From Streptomyces flavochromogenes (GTDB taxonomy: Bacteria; Actinomycetota; Actinomycetes; Streptomycetales; Streptomycetaceae): DNA of 64,000 bases. The stretch spans positions 1 through 64,000 of the forward strand of contig NZ_JNZO01000001.1 in NCBI RefSeq assembly GCF_000717595.1, read 5' to 3'. The translations under genes and the position numbers were made by a program. Below the pieces are notes generated by a model that was given only the letters and a program-made list of their open reading frames with translations, did not search any database and was not told the DNA's origin. This document shows, piece by piece, positions 50,121 to 58,009 of this stretch (position 1 is the stretch's first letter; every line of letters starts with the position of its first letter).

Positions 50121-50145
50121 CACTATCTTGTGGCGCAAGATAGTG
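50121..50145. promoter_or_regulatory. Palindromic operator of the PadR gene
   Basis: CACTATCTTG and CAAGATAGTG are perfect 10-bp arms with a 5-bp spacer, ending 10 bp before the ATG at 50156. PadR repressors typically bind such dyads in their own promoter. Confidence 0.8.
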
Positions 50146-50155
50146 GCCGACTATC

Positions 50156-50539
50156 ATGCACCGCATGACAAAGGAGCTGCCGACAGCCGGTGACCAGCGG
50201 CGCAGTCAGCTTCTGCGCGGCGTGCTCGACCTGTGCCTGCTCGCACTGATCGCCGAACGTCCGAGGTACGGCTACGAGTTCATCGAGGCGCTCACGGAGA
50301 GCGGACTCGAACTCGTCGGCGAGGGCAGCATCTACCCGCTGCTGGCCAGGATGGAGCGCGCCGGGCTCGTCGAGCCGTTCCGCGCCCCGTCGTCCAGTGG
50401 CGGGGCACCGCGCAAGTACTACCGGCTGTCCGAGGCCGGCCGGGCCGAGCTGGAGCGCGGCCGGGCCGTGTGGCAGGGGTTCACCGCCCAGGCCGACCGG
50501 ATTCTCACTCGAACGATCCACGGGGGAACGACACCATGA
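50156..50539 (+). CDS. PadR-family transcriptional repressor
   Basis: 127 residues. The winged helix is complete: LRGVLDLCLLALIAERPRYGYEFIEAL, EGSIYPLLARMERAGLV and the wing GGAPRKYYRLSEAGRAEL. It belongs to the short-tailed PadR group, in which the C-terminal helix makes the dimer. Its own operator is directly upstream. The next gene starts inside its stop codon (ATGA), so it probably controls that membrane protein. The signal is not known; many such pairs respond to membrane-active compounds. Start at 50156 or 50165 is uncertain, as no ribosome site is clear. Confidence 0.92.
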   Translation: MHRMTKELPTAGDQRRSQLLRGVLDLCLLALIAERPRYGYEFIEALTESGLELVGEGSIYPLLARMERAGLVEPFRAPSSSGGAPRKYYRLSEAGRAELERGRAVWQGFTAQADRILTRTIHGGTTP

Positions 50540-51096
50540 CCATCGAGCACGTACGCGCGGTCTGCCGCAGCAACTGGGAGTATCGGGGCATCGACGACGC
50601 GTCCGTACGCGAGATGCTCGCCGAGCTCACGGCCCATCTGGAGGACGCCGCGGCCGCCGGCCGCACTCCGCAGGACGTCGTGGGCCCGGACGTCAGGGCG
50701 TTCGCCGCGTCCTGGGCCAGGGCGCGGATGCCGCTGCACCGGCGCGCGCTGAGGATGGCGGCGATGGTTCCGTTCGTCGTGGGCGGGCTGCTGCTGGTCT
50801 CGCACCTCCTCCACCGGACGACGGTCGTGGACATCGACGCCGGGCGGCTGGCCTTCTGGCTGAGCATCGGGGTCGTCACCGTGGTCCTCGAGCTGCGCCG
50901 GGGCACCATCGGCTTCGGCAAGGGGTGGATCGTGGCGCTGGTCGTCGGGCTGCCGGTGCTGTTCGTGACGGAGAGGCTCTTCGGCGAGGAGACGCTGTTC
51001 CTGCTGCCCCTGTGGGTCAGCGCCCTGCTGACCCTGCCGGGCATCGGATACCTCGTCGCCGAACGGCGGCGCGTCCCGCGCCCCGAGGAGTCCTGA
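50536..51096 (+). CDS. Membrane protein coupled to PadR
   Basis: 186 residues. The N-terminal 65 residues form a soluble helical domain (YRGIDDASVREMLAELTAHLEDAAAAGR), like the HAAS/DUF1700-type sensor domains that often follow PadR genes. Four hydrophobic segments come after it (MAAMVPFVVGGLLLVSHLL; LAFWLSIGVVTVVLEL; GWIVALVVGLPVLFV; LLPLWVSALLTLPGIGYLV). No catalytic motif is seen. It is co-transcribed with PadR, which overlaps its start. The function is unknown; a role as the membrane side of an envelope-stress response is inferred from the pairing only. Confidence 0.8.
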   Translation: MTIEHVRAVCRSNWEYRGIDDASVREMLAELTAHLEDAAAAGRTPQDVVGPDVRAFAASWARARMPLHRRALRMAAMVPFVVGGLLLVSHLLHRTTVVDIDAGRLAFWLSIGVVTVVLELRRGTIGFGKGWIVALVVGLPVLFVTERLFGEETLFLLPLWVSALLTLPGIGYLVAERRRVPRPEES

Positions 51097-51195
51097 CCGG
51101 CGGCACGTCTCACCCGCACGGCCCGGCAGGGATGCCCGTCCGTCCCGGAGCGTGAACGCTGGAGGCACGGACCGGGCCGAGAGGTGGGACACGGG

Positions 51196-52686
51196 ATGAG
51201 CCAGGACGGCAGGGGCGGGACGCGGACGAGGGGATCCGGTGCGGGTACCGCGGCGCGGCTCCTGGCCCGGATCGCCGTGCTCGCGGCGGTCGGCTCCCTG
51301 GTCGTGCTGGTACTCACCATCGGCGACGGCGGCCTCGTGGTCGTGCTGGCCGGCCTGCTGGGGCTGGTCGTCTGCGCCGCGGGCATGTGGTGGTTCCTGG
51401 CGCACCGCGGCGCGGTGCGCCTGATCGGGGCGCTTGTCGCCGTCGCCGCGCCGGTCGGCGTCCTGGTGCTCTTCGCCCACGACGGGCTGTGGCTCACGGC
51501 CCTGGTGCTCGTGCTGTGCTGGGCCCTCGCGCTGGCCTGCGCGCGGGCCGCGCTGCGCAGGGCCCGCCCCCGGCGGAAGACCCGCTCGTTCCAGGCTCCC
51601 CGGCCCCGGCGGGCGTTCCTCATCATGAATCCGAAGTCGGGGGGCGGGAAGGTCGGCCGCTTCGGGCTGGTCGACCGGGCCGAGGCGCTGGGCGCCCGGG
51701 TGACCGTGCTCGATCCCGACGCGCCGGCCGACGTGGCCGCACTGGCCCGCGAGGCGGTGGCCGAAGGCGCGGACCTGCTCGGCGTCGCCGGCGGCGACGG
51801 CACCCAGGCCCTGGTCGCGGCGGTCGCCGCCGCACACGATCTGCCGTTCCTCGTCATCTCGGCCGGCACCCGCAACCACTTCGCCATGGACCTCGGCCTC
51901 GACCGTTCCGACCCAACCCGGTGCCTCGACGCTCTCACGGACGGCGAGGAGCTGCGGATCGACCTCGGCGACGTCGGCGGGCGGCCCTTCGTCAACACGG
52001 TCTCCTTCGGCGTCTACGCCGATGTCGTGCAGCGCCCCGAATACCGCGACGACAAGGCGGGCACGGCCCTGACCCTCATGCCGGACCTCCTGGTCGGCGA
52101 AGGGGTGCGCAGGCTCGACGCGCGGATCGACGACACGACACTCACGTCCCAGCAGGCGCTCCTGGTCAGCAACAACGCGTACACCTCGCCCGATGTCCTG
52201 AGCGGCGGCGGCCGCCGGCCCAGCCTCGACGACGGCGAGCTGGGCGTGCTGGGGATCCGGGTGGAGAGCGCTGCGGAGGCCGCGGACCTCGCGGTTCGCG
52301 GTTCGCAGTCCACCGGGCTGACCGTCACGACCGCCCGCCGGGTCGAGGTGACCTCTTCCGTGATCTCTTCCGTGACGGACGACGCCGGTACGAGCGACTC
52401 GGGTACGGACGACTCGGGTACGAGCGGCTCCGGAGCGGACGTCTCGGGTACAGCCGCCTCGGGCACGGGCGGCTCCCGTACGGACGAGATCCCCGTCGCG
52501 GTCGACGGTGAGGCCCTGCGCATGACCACGCCGGTCGTCTGCACGCTGCGGCCGGGCGCCCTGCGGGTCCTGGTTCCCCGCGACCGTCCCGGCGTCGTCG
52601 ACCCCACCCCGCGCGTGGACTGGCGACGGCTCTTCGACCTGGCCTTCGGCCGTCCCGTACCGAGCACCGCGGGGCAGGACACCTGA
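51196..52686 (+). CDS. Membrane-anchored diacylglycerol kinase-like protein
   Basis: 496 residues. Residues about 15-130 hold four hydrophobic helices. Residues 140-440 form a DAGK catalytic domain: FLIMNPKSGGGKV, GVAGGDGTQALVAAVAA (the GGDGT loop), ISAGTRNHFAMDLGLD, VNTVSFGVYADVV and the late VDGEAL motif. An insertion of about 30 residues made of Gly, Ser, Thr and Asp repeats (about 395-430) sits before the final motif. The family phosphorylates diacylglycerol or related lipids with ATP; fused membrane helices put it at the membrane. The start is ATG 51196; a GTG at 51184 is also open. Confidence 0.88.
   Translation: MSQDGRGGTRTRGSGAGTAARLLARIAVLAAVGSLVVLVLTIGDGGLVVVLAGLLGLVVCAAGMWWFLAHRGAVRLIGALVAVAAPVGVLVLFAHDGLWLTALVLVLCWALALACARAALRRARPRRKTRSFQAPRPRRAFLIMNPKSGGGKVGRFGLVDRAEALGARVTVLDPDAPADVAALAREAVAEGADLLGVAGGDGTQALVAAVAAAHDLPFLVISAGTRNHFAMDLGLDRSDPTRCLDALTDGEELRIDLGDVGGRPFVNTVSFGVYADVVQRPEYRDDKAGTALTLMPDLLVGEGVRRLDARIDDTTLTSQQALLVSNNAYTSPDVLSGGGRRPSLDDGELGVLGIRVESAAEAADLAVRGSQSTGLTVTTARRVEVTSSVISSVTDDAGTSDSGTDDSGTSGSGADVSGTAASGTGGSRTDEIPVAVDGEALRMTTPVVCTLRPGALRVLVPRDRPGVVDPTPRVDWRRLFDLAFGRPVPSTAGQDT
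52388..52465 (+). repeat. Short Gly/Ser/Thr/Asp-coding repeats in the DAGK-like gene
   Basis: GACTCGGGTACG recurs about every 15 bp with small changes, encoding units such as TDDSG and TSGSG. It makes a flexible loop that adds to an otherwise typical DAGK domain. Confidence 0.6.
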
Positions 52687-52797
52687 TACGATCTCGAATC
52701 GTGTTCGAGAAAAATCCAGCCCTCCGGTGCGCACCGGAGAGGTCGGGGCGATCCGGCTGAACGGGCGTACGGAACGATCGCCTCGCGCCGGGCGAAC
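52687..52797 (+). other. Structured intergenic segment, possible small RNA
   Basis: Between the DAGK-like gene and a terminator at 52798-52823, this stretch is richer in A and T at its start and contains an 18-bp palindrome CTCCGGTGCGCACCGGAG (52722-52739). A short transcript or a 3' UTR would fold into at least two hairpins. It matches no RNA family I know. Confidence 0.25.
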
Positions 52798-52823
52798 GGG
52801 GCGCCGAATGGTGCGCCCCTTTT
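52798..52823 (+). terminator. Rho-independent terminator
   Basis: GGGGCGC (52798-52804) and GCGCCCC (52813-52819) with an 8-nt loop, followed by TTTT. It would end plus-strand transcription from the DAGK-like gene or from a small RNA ahead of it. Confidence 0.75.
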
Positions 52824-52838
52824 CCCGTCCGCCGCGTG

Positions 52839-53096
52839 TCAGATGCGTTCCCACCATCCGCTTGCCGGCACGAAGCCCTTTTTGACCGAGCAGCCGACCT
52901 TGTGTCCCCGGAGGGCGAAGTAGACAGCGGAGAGGTCGGCGATAACCGCGGTGGCGGGGTTCACCGGTCGCCCGGCGACCGAGCCCATCCGCGCGTACGC
53001 GGGACTCGACACCGCAGACGACACGGAGGCACGCGCCGCCGCCACGTCCGCCTGCGGGCCCTCTGACGAAGGACGGCTGAGCCGGGCCGGCCTCAT
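52839..53096 (-). CDS. Small hypothetical ORF coupled to the Gfo/Idh gene
   Basis: 85 residues. Its ATG overlaps the Gfo/Idh stop (ATGA at 53093-53096), and third codon positions are mostly G or C. The C-terminal half (ADLSAVYFALRGHKVGCSVKKG, then WWERI) looks folded, but no family is recognised. An internal start at 52988 would leave 49 residues. Coupled position and codon bias support it; absence of a known homologue in memory is the main doubt. Confidence 0.35.
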   Translation of the reverse strand: MRPARLSRPSSEGPQADVAAARASVSSAVSSPAYARMGSVAGRPVNPATAVIADLSAVYFALRGHKVGCSVKKGFVPASGWWERI

Positions 53097-54277
53097 CGGA
53101 TCTGGCCGCGGGCGAAGTACGCGACGAGCTCCGGATCGAGAGGCGGCACCGCTCGGGGCGTACCGCCGGTGCGCAGCGATTCCGTCGCACGCACGCCCGC
53201 CGCCACGGACATGCGCGCCGCCACCGGCGACGTGTCCGTGCGGCCGCCCTCGCGGGCGAAGCGGACGAACTCGTCGACGAGCAGGGGGTCCGCGCCGCCG
53301 TGTCCCGCGTTGTCCTCCGCCGCGGGTACGGGGTACTCGGCGTCCGGTTCCGCGCGGTAGCCCGAGCGGCGGGAGTTCCACACCCGGACCGTTCCGCCGG
53401 GGCCGTCGCCGAAGTTCTCCAGTCGGCCGGCGTCGCCGATGACGGTGTAGTTGCGCCAGTAGTCGGGGGTGAAGTGGCATTGCTGGTAGGCGGCGAGGAC
53501 GCCGTTGTCCAGACGCATGTTGACCAGGGAGACGTCCTCGACGTCGATCACCGGATTGAGCCCGCGCTGGGTGTGCGGCGGCCAGTGGCCGTCCTTGGTG
53601 TACCAGTCGTCGGGCTTGGGTTCGCCGGGGGCGCGGCGGTGCGGGTTGGAGCCGTAGACCATCAGGTCGCCCAGGGCCTGCACCTGCTCGGCGTACCCGC
53701 CGGCGAGCCAGTGCAGGACGTCGATGTCATGGGCCGCCTTCTGGAGCAACAGCCCGTTCGTGTAGCGCTGTTCGGCGTGCCAGTCCTTGAAGTACCAGTC
53801 GCCGCCGTAGCCGACGAAGTGGCGGACCCAGATCGTCTTCACGGCGCCGATCTCGCCGCGTTCGACGATGTCCCGCATCAGCCGGACCACCGGCATGTGG
53901 CGCATGTTGTGCCCGATGTAGAGGCGGGTGCCGGTCTGGTACGCGGTGTGCAGGATCGCGTCGCAGCTCTCGATGTCGGTGGCGAGTGGCTTCTCGACGA
54001 AGACGGGCTTGCCCGCCTTCAGGACCTCACGGGCCAGGTCGGCGTGGGTGTGGTCGGGAGTGAGGACGAGGACGGCGTCGATGCCGGGGTCCTCGACGAT
54101 CTCTCGGTGGTCGCTGTGGAGCCGGGCGCCCGGGAAGGCCGTGGCCGCCTCCGCCCGGGCCCGGGCGTCGTGGTCCGCGAGGGCGGTGACCCGTGAGCCG
54201 GCGCCGGGCCGGTGGGCCGTACGGGCGAGTGAGCCGCGCAGTCCGTAGCCGAGGACACCGAGGCGGAGGTCGGTCAT
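53093..54277 (-). CDS. Gfo/Idh/MocA-family oxidoreductase
   Basis: 394 residues, cytoplasmic. The NAD-binding Rossmann fold is at the N-terminus (LRLGVLGYGLRGS, ALADHDAR), and the family's EKPLAT motif with the catalytic-type Lys lies near residue 97. The C-terminal sugar-binding part contains GLLLQKAAHDIDVLHWL, a typical active-site stretch with paired Asp/His. Members oxidise or reduce sugar and inositol derivatives. Its place at the end of the sugar-uptake/degradation operon suggests it works on the imported sugar. An AAGGAAC site precedes the ATG at 54277; the in-frame extension upstream of it was rejected. Confidence 0.9.
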   Translation of the reverse strand: MTDLRLGVLGYGLRGSLARTAHRPGAGSRVTALADHDARARAEAATAFPGARLHSDHREIVEDPGIDAVLVLTPDHTHADLAREVLKAGKPVFVEKPLATDIESCDAILHTAYQTGTRLYIGHNMRHMPVVRLMRDIVERGEIGAVKTIWVRHFVGYGGDWYFKDWHAEQRYTNGLLLQKAAHDIDVLHWLAGGYAEQVQALGDLMVYGSNPHRRAPGEPKPDDWYTKDGHWPPHTQRGLNPVIDVEDVSLVNMRLDNGVLAAYQQCHFTPDYWRNYTVIGDAGRLENFGDGPGGTVRVWNSRRSGYRAEPDAEYPVPAAEDNAGHGGADPLLVDEFVRFAREGGRTDTSPVAARMSVAAGVRATESLRTGGTPRAVPPLDPELVAYFARGQIR

Positions 54278-54314
54278 GGTCGGTCGTTCCTTCCCGGGGG
54301 ACACGGGTGAGGCG

Positions 54315-56540
54315 TCACGGATGGATGAGGACGTGGGCGAGCGCCACGCGGCCCGTGCCACGGTGCACGATCCTCACATAACGGGCTTCCGTGTCGGTGT
54401 TCACCAGGGTGGGCCGCAGCGCCTTCCCGGCGAGGGGGATCGTCGTCGCGTCGCTGAAATCGGGCGAGGCGGCGAGCTGGACGTCGACGTCGACGGTCGT
54501 CATGGAGGTGTTGTTCCACAGTTCGACCTGGCCGACAGGGCGTACGGCGCCGAGGTCGGCCTGCCACCAGGCGCCCGGCTCGGGGAGGGTGCGGGTGTCC
54601 GTGGTGGTGTCGCCGTCGACGGCGTACCCGGCGGTGGCCGCGCCGTCGGTCGAGGACTGGGTCACCGTGGCCGTGCGCGCGAGGTCGGGCCGGAGCTGTT
54701 CGACGTGGCCCCGGCCGTTCGCGCCGGCCGCGCGGGCCACCGCGAGCGCCTCGGCGGGAAGCCGGTCGAGCGAGGTGTGGTTGCCGGTCGACGTCGAACC
54801 GGTGCCGGTGAGCGCGGGGGCCGCGGTGTCGGTCCAGTTGCCGGTGGCGTGGTTGTCGATGCCGTAGTCGGCCCAGTTGGAGACCCACTTGTAGCCGACG
54901 CGGGTGATCACATTCCCCTCCACCCGGATGTGGCTGGACTGTTCGTCGAGGTAGACGCCGTTGCCGTCGCGCTCGGTGTTGCCGTAGGCGCTGCGGTTGA
55001 TGTAGTTGCCGGAGACGATCGTGCCGGGCTGGGCTCCCTGGGTGTAGACGGCGCCGCCGTCGTGCTGGTCGTCCGCCACCCGCATCACGTCGGTGAGGCG
55101 GTTGGCGGTGATCCGGTTGTCGCGCAGCACGGAGGTGCGGGCCTCAGGCTGGTTCCAGCCCCAGCCGACCGAGATGCCGGAGTACGGAAGGTCCGCCAGG
55201 GTGTTGTGGTCGACGGTGAGACCGGCTTCGTACCCCGCCCAGATGCCGACGGAGTCGGTGTACTCGACGCCTGTGCGCCGGATCGTGTTGTACGAGAAGG
55301 TGTTCCGCTCCCCCGCCCGCTCGGGGTCCGGCAGGGGTTCCGTGTCGCCGATGTACGCGGCGCCGGAGGACAGGTCGGTGAAGCGGGAGCGGGTGACGGT
55401 GGTGTCCTTGGTGCCGTCCTCGAGGACGAGGCCCGCGCCGCCGAGGCGGCTGAAGTCGACGCGGTCGACGACGACGCCACGGCCGCCTCGCACGGTCAGG
55501 GCCGCCACCGGCTTGGTGTAGTGACGGCCCGCGTGGTCGACGGGTCCGGTGGCTCCGGTGAGGGTGAGCCCGGCCTGGGTCCCGGCGTACCCCTCGTCGG
55601 TGTTCGGCTGGTCCCAGGCCGCGTACCGCAGGGCGAGGCGCTCGACGCGCACGTCGTGGGCGCCGTCGAGGACGAGGAGCCGCTCGGTGGCAGGGGTGAC
55701 GGCCCGCGCGCGTCGCATGTCCTCGCCGTGGCGCGGGAGGTAGGTGATGGTGCGCAGCTCCGAGTTCCAGACGAACTCACCTGGCTCGTCGAGGAGTTCG
55801 GCCGCGTTCTCGAAGTAGGCGACCTTCGTGTAGCGGGTGGAGTCGACGGTCGTCGTGTCCCAGGCGGGCCCTGTGCGGTCCGTACCGGAGGCGGAGTTCG
55901 ACCAGCACGGCTGGGTGAACGTGAGCAGGTCGCCGTCGACCCCGGTGATGCGGCAGTGGTACGTGCGCCAGCGGACGCGGATGACCGCCTCGGCGTCCGC
56001 GGGACGGGCCCAGCCCGCGATGCCGGTGGCGACGGCGCCCGTCATGCCCGTCCTCGTCGCGTCGCAGACGGCGGCCGGGCAGGGGCCGCCACGCGCCCGG
56101 ACGGCCCGGACGCCGTCGACGAAGAGCTGGCGCGGAGTGACGCCGTCGGGGACGCGCGCGGTCCAGGTGCCGTCGGCGTGGGCGGCCCAGCCGGTCAGGG
56201 TGCGGCCGCCCGAGAGGACGGGGCCGGCGCCGGCTGCGGCGGTCCAGGTGACGGTGTGGCCGTCGCGGCCGGAGTCCTTTTCCCCCAGGGCCAGCGGCTC
56301 GGTCAACGCGTAGGTTCCGTCGGCGAGTTCGACGCGCACGTCACGACCGGTGACGTCGCGCGCCGCGTCACGCGCGCCGGTGAGGGAGCAGGGGCGGCCG
56401 GTGCTGCACGCCGTTCCCGAGCCGTCAGGGGCGGCGTGCAGGACCTTGGGCGCGGGCTGCGCCGCGGCGGGCGCGGGCGCGGTCGTGAGGAGTCCGGCGG
56501 CGAGGGCGGTGAGCGCGGTCAGGGCGCGGATGCGTCGCAT
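54315..56540 (-). CDS. Secreted right-handed beta-helix glycan-degrading enzyme with F5/8C-like domain
   Basis: 741 residues. A signal peptide ends near AAAQPAP. The first 100 mature residues (ARDAARDVTGRDVRVELADGTYALTEPL, VLSGGRTLTGW, RQLFVDGVRAVRARG) and the long beta-helix up to residue 580 recall GH141/GH120-like enzymes. Repeated short strands such as NRITANRLTDV and NYINRSAYGNT line the helix. The final 140 residues look like a discoidin-type carbohydrate-binding module (YAVDGDTTTDT, WWQADLGAVRPV, RYVRIVHRG). The reaction cannot be assigned; polysaccharide-side-chain cleavage is the likely role. It lies between an M1 peptidase and a Gfo/Idh gene in the same transcription unit. Confidence 0.8.
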   Translation of the reverse strand: MRRIRALTALTALAAGLLTTAPAPAAAQPAPKVLHAAPDGSGTACSTGRPCSLTGARDAARDVTGRDVRVELADGTYALTEPLALGEKDSGRDGHTVTWTAAAGAGPVLSGGRTLTGWAAHADGTWTARVPDGVTPRQLFVDGVRAVRARGGPCPAAVCDATRTGMTGAVATGIAGWARPADAEAVIRVRWRTYHCRITGVDGDLLTFTQPCWSNSASGTDRTGPAWDTTTVDSTRYTKVAYFENAAELLDEPGEFVWNSELRTITYLPRHGEDMRRARAVTPATERLLVLDGAHDVRVERLALRYAAWDQPNTDEGYAGTQAGLTLTGATGPVDHAGRHYTKPVAALTVRGGRGVVVDRVDFSRLGGAGLVLEDGTKDTTVTRSRFTDLSSGAAYIGDTEPLPDPERAGERNTFSYNTIRRTGVEYTDSVGIWAGYEAGLTVDHNTLADLPYSGISVGWGWNQPEARTSVLRDNRITANRLTDVMRVADDQHDGGAVYTQGAQPGTIVSGNYINRSAYGNTERDGNGVYLDEQSSHIRVEGNVITRVGYKWVSNWADYGIDNHATGNWTDTAAPALTGTGSTSTGNHTSLDRLPAEALAVARAAGANGRGHVEQLRPDLARTATVTQSSTDGAATAGYAVDGDTTTDTRTLPEPGAWWQADLGAVRPVGQVELWNNTSMTTVDVDVQLAASPDFSDATTIPLAGKALRPTLVNTDTEARYVRIVHRGTGRVALAHVLIHP

Positions 56541-56545
56541 CGGGC

Positions 56546-58009
56546 TCACACCCAGTCCGGGTGTCCGGGCATGGGCGGGTTCTCCGTGCTGAAGAGCCAG
56601 TCCTCCAGGAAGGGGCGCAGGGACGCGTCGTGGGTGACGCGGACGGCGTTGTCGACGAAGTCCTGCGAGTCGGCGTTGCCGCCGCGGTGCTTCCTCAGCC
56701 AGGACGCGATGACCGCGTCGAACTCCTTCTGGCCGACCCGCTGGTGGAGGGCGTACAGGACGACGGCGGCACCGTCGTAGATGTTGAACCCGCCGAGCGC
56801 GGTGGGGAGTCCGGGCGGGCCGTCGGTCTTCCGGACCGCGTCGAGCCTGCTGTACGCGGCCTTCATCTTGTCCTGCAGGGAGGCGGTTCCCTGCCGGTCG
56901 GCCCAGAGGGCCGCGTAGTAGACGGCGGGGCCCTCGTTGAGCCAGGCGCTCTGCCAGGTGGTGGGGGTGACCGAGTCCCCGAACCACTGGTGGGTCAGTT
57001 CGTGGATCATGACGTTGGTGTACGTCGTGGAGGTGGCGGCGTTCTTGAACCAGTTCGGGCCGAAGAGGGACAGGGTCTGGTTCTCGAGGGCGTCGCCGTA
57101 GCCGTCGCGGACGATCTGCATCCCGTAGGTGTCGAAGGGGTAGCGGACGCCGAGGGTGTTCTCCAGCCAGGCGATCTGCCCGGCGGTGCGTTCGACGATC
57201 GGCCGGTAGGTGTCGGCCTGGTCCTCGGGGACCAGGTGGCGCAGCGTGATGCCGTGCGGGCCCCGGCCGGTGAGGACGGTCTGCCGGGCGACGGAGATGC
57301 CGAGGAGTTCGGGGGCCATGGGGGCGTCGAGCCGGAAGTCCCGGGTGGTCCTTCCGGGGGCGGCCGGGCGGGTGCCGGTGGCGGTGCCGTTGGCACCGGC
57401 CGTGTAGCCGTCGGGGGCGGTGAGGTGGAAGGTCCAGGTGGCCTTGTCCATAGTGGTGTCGTTGACGGGGGCGAACGTGTCGGCGCGGGAGGCCTGGGCG
57501 GCGGAGACGAAGCCGCCGTCGCTGATGTGGCGCCAGCCGGGGGCGCCGGCCGGCTTGGTCCTGCCGTTCCCGTGGTACGTGACGGTGACGTCGAAGGGGC
57601 GGTGGTCGCGCAGGCCTCCGTCGGGGGTGACGGTGAGCTCCTGGCCGCTGCTGCCGGGCGCGACGGACCAGGCCGCGTCCTTGCCGTCGACCGTGACGGC
57701 GTCGATGGCGAGCGAGTCGATGTCGAGGTTGAACGAGGACAGGTCCTGGGTGGCCCTCGCGCTGATCTTCATGGTGCCCGTGAAGTCGTACGTGACCGGG
57801 GTGAAGTCGAAGGAGAGGTCGTAGTGCCGTACGTCGTAGCCGCCGTTGCCGAGTGTCGGGAACAGCGGGTCCCCGGCCCCGGGCGCGCCGGGCTTCGGGT
57901 CGAAGGGGCGGGCGTGCGGGGAGAGGGCCTGGGCGGGGACGGCGGTCGCGAGCGCGGCGGTCGCGGCCACGGTGGCCACGGCTGCGCGCAGGATGCCGGT
58001 GCGGATCAC
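56546..58009 (-). CDS. Secreted M1-family metallopeptidase (in sugar operon)
   Basis: 487 residues. A signal peptide ends at AQALS. The N-terminal beta-sandwich (FDFTPVTYDFTGTMKISARA) and the gluzincin domain are typical of M1: GDALENQTLSLFG (exopeptidase-like motif), HELTHQW (zinc His) and WLNEGPAVYYA (third ligand Glu). The C-terminal domain is short. It is unrelated in detail to the M1 gene at 23463. The GTG start overlaps the stop of the sugar-binding lipoprotein (GTGA), so it is translated from the same message. A peptidase here could release glycopeptides or trim glycoproteins whose sugars the ABC system takes up. Confidence 0.88.
   Translation of the reverse strand: MIRTGILRAAVATVAATAALATAVPAQALSPHARPFDPKPGAPGAGDPLFPTLGNGGYDVRHYDLSFDFTPVTYDFTGTMKISARATQDLSSFNLDIDSLAIDAVTVDGKDAAWSVAPGSSGQELTVTPDGGLRDHRPFDVTVTYHGNGRTKPAGAPGWRHISDGGFVSAAQASRADTFAPVNDTTMDKATWTFHLTAPDGYTAGANGTATGTRPAAPGRTTRDFRLDAPMAPELLGISVARQTVLTGRGPHGITLRHLVPEDQADTYRPIVERTAGQIAWLENTLGVRYPFDTYGMQIVRDGYGDALENQTLSLFGPNWFKNAATSTTYTNVMIHELTHQWFGDSVTPTTWQSAWLNEGPAVYYAALWADRQGTASLQDKMKAAYSRLDAVRKTDGPPGLPTALGGFNIYDGAAVVLYALHQRVGQKEFDAVIASWLRKHRGGNADSQDFVDNAVRVTHDASLRPFLEDWLFSTENPPMPGHPDWV

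Noticed and set aside
52689..52707. LexA-like box (TCGAATCGTGTTCGA)
   Set aside because: One base short of the SOS dyad, with a damaged left arm, and it lies after a gene rather than before one.
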